Below, one piece after another: positions 49,806-57,899 of a stretch of DNA of 61,861 bases. A model generated the notes under the pieces. The model ran no database searches. It was not told where the DNA came from and saw only the letters and a program-made list of their open reading frames with translations. Origin of the DNA: Bacteroidales bacterium UBA6366 (GTDB lineage Bacteria; Bacteroidota; Bacteroidia; Bacteroidales; UBA932). Made by a program: the position numbers and the translations under genes. Position 1 is the stretch's first letter; each line of letters opens with the position of its first letter. Location of the stretch: contig DJRG01000057.1 in the NCBI GenBank assembly GCA_002438845.1, positions 609-62,469 on the forward strand. Direction: 5' to 3'.

Positions 49806-52105
49806 TAGTCTGTTGTGAATGTTACTTCGAAACTATAGACAGGAAGTGGAGAAGGACTCCAGTTGCCGCCGACAGCGACAATGTCAAACCAATTGATAGA
49901 ATCATCGTCTATCACCGCCGTGCTGACATAAGGGCCGTCACCGGTGTATGACAACGCATTCTCATTCACCCTAGACCACGACTCACCGTCAGCTGATAAT
50001 TTAAGGACAAAATAATCGTAGGAACCTGACTTCATCCTATTATCCGCCGTTACAACAATCTTTGTGATTGAACCGATGGCGGAAGTACACTTGATTGAGC
50101 CTTTGGACTTGAACATAGACTCCGTGGCTGAACCTATGTAAAGTTTTTCGCCATAGATCTCAACGTCAGTGGTCTTTGTCGGGTCATCAACACCCTTGGC
50201 AGTGAACTTGGCCGTGACAGGATAGCCGCTCAAATCATCAACAGTCTTGCCCTCACCTTCAATCTTTTCGACCTCGGCCTTGAGAATCTTGTACATATCC
50301 GCGGCGGTCACAGAAAGTTTATAGTTCACAGCGGTCGCGCTGGCCTGCTCGACAGTGACTGTCTTGCTGGTCTCGGACAATCCCTTTGCCTTGACGGTGA
50401 TCGTTCCTGTTCTCTTCTTGCCGGTGTTCTCGGTAACTGTCACGGTAAGCTTGTTGGAAGCCCATGAGGCGGAAAGCCATGACTTCGCATCATCAGCCAC
50501 AGTCACGGTAGGATCGCCGTCAGCAGCATATACAAAACAGTCAACAGTCTCTGAATGCGCTGTCTTATTCACTTTAACAGACTCTTCCACACCAATTTCC
50601 GGAGCCGGGTTGATTGTAAGAGAGCCAAGATATGGGGAACAATCCGTATTAGACATGTTATCCACAGTGATGACAAGCTGGCCGGATTCACTATCCGCCG
50701 TTGTCTTGAAATAATAGTCCTTACCCTCGATGTTCTTGTTGCTTCCGCTGACTTTCACCTTACCAAGGTCACAGGCCTTACCATTTTTGATGACACTTAC
50801 AGTGAACTCAGCGGTGACATCATTCGTGTACACACCCAAATTAGCCTTGATCTGTTTCATTCCGCTGAAATCAGCCGCGGACGAAAGCACAATCTTGCCC
50901 CCTTGAATATTGAAAGACGATAATTTCTGAACGTATTTACTATTCTCATACATATAAGAACCGGAATTGTTATTGGCTGAACCCGGATAAGAGAGAGAGA
51001 AGTTCATTTTCTTATCACCATCTCCCCATGCTTTCTCCTTATTTGATATGTATTTTGAATAGATGTTCGACGAGGTGAACGTATTGGTCCAAGTCTCGCC
51101 ATTGGCGAGAACAACGTCATGAGATACAACGACATCAGCAGTCTTGTAGTTGACTGTAGGAGAGGTGATCACAGAACGATTGATAACAAGTCCCTGACGC
51201 TCGAAGACAAGGTCTGCCTTGTTGGTCGCAACAGTGATCTTGACGTCAAAGGTGCCTGGATTGGCGACGAACCAAGCGACATAATCAGAGACTGTCGTCT
51301 CACCGTCTCCGGCAAGGTTGATCTCGGAGTATTTTGTCGCGGGAACCGGAACGACATCTTCGATGTCCTTGGTGATGTCGACATAGAAATTACCTGAAAT
51401 CACCTTGTTCTCACCCACGGCCTCGATCTTCACACTCTTTACAACCTGCTTCGCATAAGCCTCAGGAACCCCGGCGAAAGTGATCTTGCCGAAACCGAAA
51501 AGATGCGCGAACTGAAGTTTCTCGTTCTGTGTGGTGGTATATTCCTTCCACTTTTCATTGAAAGTGGACTTCGACGTGGATATCGTTGTCGGCTTGACAA
51601 GCATGACGTCCGCCTTGCCGTCCCAATGAGTTTGGGTCGCAGTCTGATCCTTCGAAAGTTTTACATACCAAGATGTCAAGTCACCATCTTCATCAAAGAA
51701 ATAAGTATTGGCCGCGGCAGCAGGAAATACTCCATAGAATAGATACTCGTCAGCAAAATTTTTCTCTTCTATGCTGTAAAGAGAGCCATCAAAGACAGGT
51801 TCCGCAGCCTCGAAGTCATTGATTTTGAAAGTAGAATAATAAATGGTGGCTTCACCGTTCTCCTGTTTTGCCACCTTGATTCCCTTGGTTGGCGCATCCT
51901 TCTTCGCCACAGCGGCATAGAAGTTGTCTCCCTTCTCGAATTTGATGTGGCTGTCACCATCGTAGACGGCCTTGGTGTCCGCACCTGTGCTGACAGCGAC
52001 TGAGACATTAATGTCATGGGTTCCGGCGGTTTCCGGAGCGAGTTCTGACTTTGAGCAGCCGACAACTGCCATGAGAGCGGCCGCGATGTATAATGACTTT
52101 TTCAT
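49805..52105 (-). CDS. fimbrillin-like/BACON lipoprotein
   Basis: 766 residues from the ATG at 52105 (MKKSLYIAAALMAVVGCSKSE, lipobox VVGC, Cys17). The first 330 residues resemble fimbrillin-type (Mfa-like) domains (DGDSHIKFEKGDNFYAAV, KLQFAHLFGFGKITF). The middle holds strands and one BACON-like domain (about 500-590, ending TSKTVTVEQASA), and the C-terminal part is a beta domain similar to those of secreted Bacteroidota endonuclease-associated proteins (IGSITKIVVTADNRMKSGSYDYFVLKLSADGESW). No pilus assembly genes are nearby, so the role is likely binding rather than fimbriae. Confidence 0.65.
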   Translation of the reverse strand: MKKSLYIAAALMAVVGCSKSELAPETAGTHDINVSVAVSTGADTKAVYDGDSHIKFEKGDNFYAAVAKKDAPTKGIKVAKQENGEATIYYSTFKINDFEAAEPVFDGSLYSIEEKNFADEYLFYGVFPAAAANTYFFDEDGDLTSWYVKLSKDQTATQTHWDGKADVMLVKPTTISTSKSTFNEKWKEYTTTQNEKLQFAHLFGFGKITFAGVPEAYAKQVVKSVKIEAVGENKVISGNFYVDITKDIEDVVPVPATKYSEINLAGDGETTVSDYVAWFVANPGTFDVKITVATNKADLVFERQGLVINRSVITSPTVNYKTADVVVSHDVVLANGETWTNTFTSSNIYSKYISNKEKAWGDGDKKMNFSLSYPGSANNNSGSYMYENSKYVQKLSSFNIQGGKIVLSSAADFSGMKQIKANLGVYTNDVTAEFTVSVIKNGKACDLGKVKVSGSNKNIEGKDYYFKTTADSESGQLVITVDNMSNTDCSPYLGSLTINPAPEIGVEESVKVNKTAHSETVDCFVYAADGDPTVTVADDAKSWLSASWASNKLTVTVTENTGKKRTGTITVKAKGLSETSKTVTVEQASATAVNYKLSVTAADMYKILKAEVEKIEGEGKTVDDLSGYPVTAKFTAKGVDDPTKTTDVEIYGEKLYIGSATESMFKSKGSIKCTSAIGSITKIVVTADNRMKSGSYDYFVLKLSADGESWSRVNENALSYTGDGPYVSTAVIDDDSINWFDIVAVGGNWSPSPLPVYSFEVTFTTD

Positions 52106-52119
52106 TTCAGTTCGTTTTT

Positions 52120-52974
52120 TTACCAATTAAGATATTCATTGCCATCCTTAACTATGACCCCTCCGAAGGTGCCATAAGATTCTCCCTGGGTAAAGGAGAT
52201 GTACTGAGCGGAATACTTGCCGTCACTGTTGCGGACAGCCTTGACAATCACATAGGCGTTGCTGATTGTCTTCGGAACGACGACCTTGATTGTGGCAGTA
52301 GACTCATCAACCTCAGCCTCAAGTCCTTTGGACTCGACAACCACATGGGTGGTCTCGTCAGCTCCGGTCAAAGTGTAGTTGAAGACAACAACCTGCCCGG
52401 CGACAACAGTCTGAGCGTCCGTCTTGACCTTGATGGCGAAAGCCTTTTCCTTGGCGATCTTGATGACGGTCTCACCGAGCGTGAATATGTACTCGGTGTC
52501 GGTCTCTGTCATTTCGAGTTTTGGCTCGACAGTACCGGTGACTGTAACATCCTCCCAGGTCTTCCCATCATAAGATACAGTCCATTTGCCGTCCTGAATC
52601 TTGAATTGAGGCGTCTTGCCTGAGACTGGGACCTTGGCTCCATTGTAAGTCATGAACTCACCGTTGACTGTCCAGTAAAGATCACCTTCGAACTCCTTGA
52701 CACCAACGACCGGGGCCTCCGCGTCTTTACCATTTGTCAATGTGGCAGTTGTTTTATCGCTGAATTTGATCGTGTAACTTGTTTTATCCTCGTTATAAGT
52801 CACAGACTCGATTGTGACAGCTTTCGCAAGTTGCGCGATGGCACTTACGTTCTCATTCACCTTGTTCTCAAGGGCGGTGACCCTGGTCTCCAGAGTGTCA
52901 ACCCTGTCCTTGAGGTCTCCTGTGCAGGCGCAGAGCGATGCTGCGGCGAGCAATGTCAAAAATACTTTTTTCAT
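52120..52974 (-). CDS. DUF4988-type coiled-coil lipoprotein
   Basis: 284 residues, lipobox SLCAC (Cys17). A short coiled coil (DRVDTLETRVTALENKVNENVSAIAQLAKAV) leads into a DUF4988-like domain (TSYTIKFSDKTTATLTNG, GDLYWTVNGEFMTYNG, KWTVSYDGKTWEDV) and an Ig-like tail. The same coiled-coil plus DUF4988 head occurs in the M64 peptidase at 26005-28131. Such heads may trimerise and project a functional tail from the surface. No enzyme motif is present. Confidence 0.72.
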   Translation of the reverse strand: MKKVFLTLLAAASLCACTGDLKDRVDTLETRVTALENKVNENVSAIAQLAKAVTIESVTYNEDKTSYTIKFSDKTTATLTNGKDAEAPVVGVKEFEGDLYWTVNGEFMTYNGAKVPVSGKTPQFKIQDGKWTVSYDGKTWEDVTVTGTVEPKLEMTETDTEYIFTLGETVIKIAKEKAFAIKVKTDAQTVVAGQVVVFNYTLTGADETTHVVVESKGLEAEVDESTATIKVVVPKTISNAYVIVKAVRNSDGKYSAQYISFTQGESYGTFGGVIVKDGNEYLNW

Positions 52975-53007
52975 AATATACGGAATTTTACTAATGTCGC
53001 TGTTTAA

Positions 53008-54744
53008 CTAAAACGCCAGTACCGGGTGGCAGACAAAGTCAGCGTTAACCCATTCGGTATACAGGCCGAACTCAAGATTCTCTCCAAGCCAGAAAATGCA
53101 GCATGCACCGTCCGTGTTATCGTAAAGTGTCGAAGACAACAATTGGCATACTCCTTTCCCGCTTCTTTCCCTTGAATACACCAAATCTTCTTTCTGATCC
53201 GCCGGCACCTTGGAAAAATGGCTGTTTATGGCATCCATAGGATTGTAAGACAATTTTGCGAAATCCATATAGGTGACGTCATAAGCATAGTCCCGAAGAG
53301 CGACAAGGTGCTCCGCGATCTCCTTTCCTCCCAGATTAGCCATAAGGTCCCACAATTGGCCGATGCTCGGAACAAACCAGCCTGATGTCTTAGCCGGAGC
53401 AGATGGAACGAAGTCGGTAAGAGTCCAGTCAAAAGCAGGATACTGTTCCAGCATCTCGCCAGGATAAGTGTCCTTCACCTTTGCCGTCCATAACTGTCCA
53501 TAGATGTCTTTATAGCAGGAATCACCGCGTTTGTGGTTTCCGATGCAGTCAATTCCCTCATTCATAGCGTATTTTGTCAGCTGAGCACCAGGAGCGTGCG
53601 CACCCTTTGTGCAGAGCACCAGCCCATGCGCATATCCTTGCTGCTGTTCGACCTCGGAGAAACGGCTTGGAGCTGTCTGGAACACAATACCGATCACAGT
53701 CTTGTCCGCAACCGGGGCCGGCTTCTCAGCCGCCCAGACCGCCTTCGTCCCATCGTTATTTATAGAAAGCAATCCTCCGTCGCTCCAGGTACCGTCAGAA
53801 TAATAATAATCCCCGATTTTCGGGCTATAATCCGGAATTTCCTTGGACTTTACCGACAGCGTGCACGTTGCCTTGATATCCTTGATTACGGCTGTCAGGG
53901 TAGCGTTTCCGGGCTTGACGGCAGTAACCTTCGCCGAAACAAGATTATCAGATGCGACAGCATCAAACGGTTCTATCTTCAAAACCTCCGAATTATCCAC
54001 GCTCCACTCAACCTCCTTGTATGTCGTGCCTTCAGGCAGGATGGTGGCGTTCACAATAAAGGACTCATCCTCAGTAAGTAATTTGGATGTGGCATCCAAT
54101 GTCAGCGACTCAGCCTCGATCGTCTTGACCTCTACCTCGCACTCCGCCGTGAAAGATGACGAAGTTGCCGTGATGGTGGCCTTGCCGGCTGCGATGGCGG
54201 TCACAACTCCGTTCTCTACGGTCGCGACTTCCTTGTCGCTGGAATCCCAGGATATGCTTGGACTGGTGGCGTTGTCGGGGATGATCTTGGCGCTCAAAGT
54301 CTCGGTGGCTCCGACAAAGAGCTGCAGAGAGGTCTTGTCCAAAGATATTCCCGTGACAGCGATAGGGTCGACGGTGACGGAGCACTTGGCGATGCTGGAT
54401 CCGAGGACGGCCACGATTGTGGTCGAGCCGAGAGCCTTTGCCTTCATCGTGAAGACGTAACCTTTGGAGTCCGTCTTTTTAGAGACCTCGACCACTTCCT
54501 CGTCAGCGACATTCACCTCCACCTCGGCGATTTTTTCCACGGGAGTGACTGTCAATGAGACTGTTCCCTCACCGTCGATCGGTATGGAGACTGACTCCTG
54601 AGAGAACTCGACACTTTCTTTGACCGGATCTGGTTCTTCATTCTTGTTGTTCTCGTCACAAGATGTTGTCGCGGACATTGCGACTCCTAAGATTGCAGGC
54701 AGGATGGCGGAACGCCAAATCTTGGCTAATGAATTTTTATACAT
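53008..54744 (-). CDS. Big_2 (Ig-like) lipoprotein with FISUMP/DUF1566-like C-terminus
   Basis: 578 residues, lipobox TTSC (Cys29) then DENNKNEEPD, an acidic surface-export signal. Three bacterial Ig-like repeats follow (for example VTGISLDKTSLQLFVGATETLSAKIIPDNATSPSISWDSSDKEVATV). The C-terminal 270 residues (IGDYYYSDGTWSDGGLL and TSGWFVPSIGQLWDLMANLGG) resemble the FISUMP/DUF1566 lectin-like domain. It is the first gene of the Sus-like operon. The upstream region has only an imperfect promoter (TATCTTTC), so a dedicated activator is possible. Confidence 0.75.
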   Translation of the reverse strand: MYKNSLAKIWRSAILPAILGVAMSATTSCDENNKNEEPDPVKESVEFSQESVSIPIDGEGTVSLTVTPVEKIAEVEVNVADEEVVEVSKKTDSKGYVFTMKAKALGSTTIVAVLGSSIAKCSVTVDPIAVTGISLDKTSLQLFVGATETLSAKIIPDNATSPSISWDSSDKEVATVENGVVTAIAAGKATITATSSSFTAECEVEVKTIEAESLTLDATSKLLTEDESFIVNATILPEGTTYKEVEWSVDNSEVLKIEPFDAVASDNLVSAKVTAVKPGNATLTAVIKDIKATCTLSVKSKEIPDYSPKIGDYYYSDGTWSDGGLLSINNDGTKAVWAAEKPAPVADKTVIGIVFQTAPSRFSEVEQQQGYAHGLVLCTKGAHAPGAQLTKYAMNEGIDCIGNHKRGDSCYKDIYGQLWTAKVKDTYPGEMLEQYPAFDWTLTDFVPSAPAKTSGWFVPSIGQLWDLMANLGGKEIAEHLVALRDYAYDVTYMDFAKLSYNPMDAINSHFSKVPADQKEDLVYSRERSGKGVCQLLSSTLYDNTDGACCIFWLGENLEFGLYTEWVNADFVCHPVLAF

Positions 54745-54880
54745 AACTAACTAAACAGCGACTTTACTAATCTATTTTTCCAAAAACAAGGCCCGAAAGA
54801 TAGGAATATTTTTTTTGAATATGAACGAATATTTACAAAAACTTCAAGAATATTTTTTCAACGGCTATTTAAATCGTTTC

Positions 54881-54964
54881 GTCGCTTCGACAAGCTCAGC
54901 GACGAACGCCAAGCCCTCCGAAGCGCCTCTCCCCCTGCCCGGTCGCTGAGCCTGCCGAAGCGAC
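54881..54964. repeat. inverted pair of REP-like palindromes upstream of the Sus-like operon
   Basis: GTCGCTTCGACAAG plus CTCAGCGAC (54881-54903) and GGTCGCTGAGCCTG plus CCGAAGCGAC (54941-54964) face each other across 37 bp. They occupy the space between nrdG (stop at 54968) and the AT-rich leader of the Sus-like operon, and could fold into a large cruciform or terminator-like hairpin. Confidence 0.7.
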
Positions 54965-54967
54965 ATC

Positions 54968-55459
54968 TTACCTCGTATTAGGATCAATCCCTCTATGCCA
55001 GAAACGGTACGTGATGTCCGTCAGCGAATAGCCGGACCCATCATGAGAAACCTTGTAGAGCCGTTGGTTGGTGCTCTTGGAGTTCAGCGGCCCAAAAGAC
55101 TCGATGTAAGGACCGACCTTCACATAATCAAAAGCCATGAATATCTCATTCTCAACAGAAACACGTCCGGAATACAAAGCCACGGCGAGCCCCGTCGAAC
55201 GGACATGGGCGGCCAATCTCAACAAGGACTCCGGATCCCTCCCCTCGCCCAGAAACAGAAAACAATCCACCCCGAAATTGTCAGCCACCAAAGAATCAAT
55301 CACTTCCTCAGTCAATTCCAAACCGACATCGGTCTTCAGAAAAGGAGAATGGCACCCTACGCAATTACCTTGGCAGTTACTGATGTCGACCGCCAAGGTA
55401 ACTCTGTCGGGAATCTCCTCGATGACCACGGAGGTCATCTGGGGGACGTATTTCATCAT
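54968..55459 (-). CDS. nrdG: anaerobic ribonucleotide reductase activating protein
   Basis: Radical-SAM enzyme that puts the glycyl radical on NrdD. The cluster motif CQGNCVGCHSPFLK gives CX3CX2C. The 163 residues are normal for NrdG. The start at 55459 (MMKYVPQ) overlaps the nrdD stop by 4 bp. Upstream codons in the same frame lie inside nrdD and do not look coding. The product shows the short NrdG form without extra domains. Confidence 0.93.
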   Translation of the reverse strand: MMKYVPQMTSVVIEEIPDRVTLAVDISNCQGNCVGCHSPFLKTDVGLELTEEVIDSLVADNFGVDCFLFLGEGRDPESLLRLAAHVRSTGLAVALYSGRVSVENEIFMAFDYVKVGPYIESFGPLNSKSTNQRLYKVSHDGSGYSLTDITYRFWHRGIDPNTR

Positions 55460-57675
55460 GCTTTGGAAGCCTCCTCGGCGACACCGTCGTGGTTGTAGAA
55501 ACGATGCTGAGCCTCGATCTGGCGCATCTCGCTGAACGACGACACACGCTTCAGATAACCGATCACACGGGTCAGATAGTCCAGGTTGTGGCTTCCGCAC
55601 TTAGGGCAGACCTCAAGGGTGTCCTTGCTGATGTACCCACAGTCGTTGCAGACAGTGTTGCGGCAGTTGAATGTGAAGTAGTTGGTGCCGTAATGCGCGG
55701 CCGTCTTGAGCAACCGGCGGTACTGGTCCTTGGAGAGGTGCTCGGCCACGTTCATGTGCAACGCAGAGCCTCCGTCAAGATGCTTGACATACTCGTTGCC
55801 GTGCAGCTTGAACTTGTCGATCATCGACAGGGAGTCGTCCTCCGGATTGTAGAAGTACGAGCTGTACATGTTATGCTTCGGCGAGACGTAGAACCCGTCC
55901 TTCTGATCCCACTTGTAGTTCTTTCCCGAGAGGTTCTCGCCCGGCACGAACTCGGTGTTGAACATCGTGTCGGAGGTCTTGTCCTTCTTGTTCGACCTGT
56001 TGATGGTCTCAAGGATGACATCCACGAACTCGTTGTACTCAGGATTCGGGCTGATCGTAAGGCCAAGGAACTCGGCTGCGTCCGTAAGGCCGTTCACGCC
56101 GATCGTGAGATATTGCCTCTTCATGTCGATGAAGCCGGCCTGATAGACATCCAGCATGTGCGCGGCGAGAAAATCCTTGATGATCTCATTGAAGGCCTTC
56201 TGGTACTTGTGCACCCTCTCGGTCTCCTCGGTCACGGCCTCGCGGATATATTCATAAAGCTGGTTCTTGTCATAATCGGCCCTTGACAACGCCTTGGAGC
56301 CGTCCACGACAACGCCTTTCTTCTCAAGGAAGTAGCGCCTGGTGGCAAGCTGGATGAGTCTGTTGAGATTGATGGTCATCACAGACTTGGATCCAGTTGA
56401 CACAGAGGCTGTTCCCATTGAATATTGATGCGTCGTGTGGTTGTGCGACTCATCGACCTTGTCCAGTTCTGTGATCGAGTTGCGAAGGCGGCAGCAGCTC
56501 GCGAGGCTGTCCGGACTGTCGGACAGGTAGCAGAAGAAACTGTGTCCCTTGGACCACATCTCGGCCGTGAAGTCGGCATATTCCTTGTCGATGAAATCGT
56601 CCTTGCCGTCGGTCAGCAGGGCCATCGTCTCGACCGGGAAGGTCAGGATGTAGCGGTTTCTCTCCTCGTTGAACCAGTTCATGAAATGCTTCTGAAGCCA
56701 GGAGAGGGTCTCCCACTTCGGCTCCGTACCGTCAGGGAAGCGGAAGTCGCCGAACACGCCGCGGAAATAACTCTCATCGAAGTAGCTGATGTTCCAGAAC
56801 ACGGTCTGGTAGCCACGGTTGCCCGCAGGCATATTCATGGAATGCACAACCTGCTGGAAGTAGTTGTCGATGACCTTGACGAGGGTTCTCTTCTTGGCGT
56901 TCATCTCCACAACATCCTCAAGGTGGTCGAGATAGTCGTCGCCGTAGTCCTTGCGGATGAAGTAGTCAAGGTACATCAGGAACTCAGGTGTCGCCACTGC
57001 CCCCATGAACTGTGAGGAGATTGAATATACAAGGTTGATGAACTCGCCGCAGAATGACTTGAGGTCGGTCGGGGCCACGGAGACACCACCGAGCTTGATC
57101 AGACCGTCCACGAGGAACGGGTACATCGTGATGGCCACGCAGTAAGGGTAGCCCGGAGTGCCGCTCTCGTCATGCTTGTAGAGGACGTGGCTCTCCAGAT
57201 CCTTGATGTACTGGCTGGCGAGCGAACGGCCGTAGAGGGACTTGATCTTGTCCTTCATGATGTAGCGGTTCTGCTTGATGTTGTTCTCCTTGTAGAGTTC
57301 CTGACCGAGGGTCACGATGTTCTTCCGGGTAACATTGGCGTTGGCGTCGAACTTGGAGCCGGTGGCGGCGTTGGACGCGGCGATGTAGTCACGGATGAAG
57401 TCACGCTTCTTTCGGAGGTCAAGACCGGCGTCGAACTTCTCGATGTAGGCCACGGCGACCTTCTTGTTGATGGACATCAGACTTTCCTCGACCTGACGCC
57501 TGATCTCACGGCTTGTGATTTTGTCGTAAATGTAGAGATTCTCCGCGATGGAGACCACCACTGCCTCGGGGCATTCCTCACCGGCGGTCTTGTAGGCCTC
57601 GCGTATGCCGTTCATCAGTTTGACCTTGTCGTACTCCTCATAGGAGCCGTTGGTCTTGCGTACAGTCACATCCAT
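55456..57675 (-). CDS. nrdD: anaerobic ribonucleoside-triphosphate reductase (class III)
   Basis: 739 residues. An N-terminal ATP-cone (about 1-95, VRKTNGSYEEYDKVKLMNGIREAYKTAG) gives dATP feedback. The catalytic barrel follows. The C-terminus has a four-Cys zinc site (CNDCGYISKDTLEVCPKCG) and the glycyl radical loop RVIGYLKR with Gly at about 706. The start at 57675 (MDVTVRKT) is chosen because the 28 upstream residues come from a structured leader. The enzyme requires strict anaerobiosis, consistent with a gut or oral anaerobe. Confidence 0.96.
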   Translation of the reverse strand: MDVTVRKTNGSYEEYDKVKLMNGIREAYKTAGEECPEAVVVSIAENLYIYDKITSREIRRQVEESLMSINKKVAVAYIEKFDAGLDLRKKRDFIRDYIAASNAATGSKFDANANVTRKNIVTLGQELYKENNIKQNRYIMKDKIKSLYGRSLASQYIKDLESHVLYKHDESGTPGYPYCVAITMYPFLVDGLIKLGGVSVAPTDLKSFCGEFINLVYSISSQFMGAVATPEFLMYLDYFIRKDYGDDYLDHLEDVVEMNAKKRTLVKVIDNYFQQVVHSMNMPAGNRGYQTVFWNISYFDESYFRGVFGDFRFPDGTEPKWETLSWLQKHFMNWFNEERNRYILTFPVETMALLTDGKDDFIDKEYADFTAEMWSKGHSFFCYLSDSPDSLASCCRLRNSITELDKVDESHNHTTHQYSMGTASVSTGSKSVMTINLNRLIQLATRRYFLEKKGVVVDGSKALSRADYDKNQLYEYIREAVTEETERVHKYQKAFNEIIKDFLAAHMLDVYQAGFIDMKRQYLTIGVNGLTDAAEFLGLTISPNPEYNEFVDVILETINRSNKKDKTSDTMFNTEFVPGENLSGKNYKWDQKDGFYVSPKHNMYSSYFYNPEDDSLSMIDKFKLHGNEYVKHLDGGSALHMNVAEHLSKDQYRRLLKTAAHYGTNYFTFNCRNTVCNDCGYISKDTLEVCPKCGSHNLDYLTRVIGYLKRVSSFSEMRQIEAQHRFYNHDGVAEEASKA

Positions 57676-57836
57676 ATTCAGTATAAATCTAAATTCAGTA
57701 TAATCTAAATCAGCGAAATAGTGTTCTAAAGTATCGAATAAGCCGGCCTTTGCGGCCATAAAGTCGGTCCGCCCCTTTTCACGGGAGTCGAACCGACTTT
57801 CACAAAGATAGCAGATAATTCCGCTTTATGGGCAAA
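57676..57836 (-). promoter_or_regulatory. nrdD promoter and structured 5' leader
   Basis: TATCTTTG (complement of 57803-57810) is the probable -7 element, with TTTG 22 nt upstream (complement of 57833-57836). The about 120-nt leader begins with a 9-bp perfect stem AAAGTCGGT / ACCGACTTT (57760-57768 with 57792-57800) that encloses a CCC/GGG pair. A second hairpin GGCC/GGCC with a TTTGC-type loop (57744-57756) and an AT-rich run to the ATG follow. The compact fold could be a riboswitch, an attenuator or an mRNA-stability element. It matches no class I can name. Confidence 0.5.
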
Positions 57837-57899
57837 AAATATCGCTAAAGTTATTAACAATTGCGCAACTTTATTGTTAATTCATTGTATAACATCCAA

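Noticed and set aside
49805..52105. Major fimbria subunit
   Set aside because: Only the N-terminal part is fimbrillin-like. BACON and other beta domains follow, and no fimbrial assembly partner genes are nearby.
55460..55600. Longer N-terminus for NrdG
   Set aside because: It lies wholly within the end of nrdD, has no NrdG similarity and precedes a clear ATGATG start overlapping the nrdD stop.
57676..57759. 28-residue N-terminal extension of NrdD
   Set aside because: It overlaps the structured leader, and the ATP-cone of NrdD starts right after the ATG at 57675.
57770..57800. tRNA-like fragment (GGTTCGACTCCC on the minus strand) in the nrdD leader
   Set aside because: Only a T-loop-like string is present. 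No acceptor, D or anticodon arms can be built around it; the local hairpin explains the bases.
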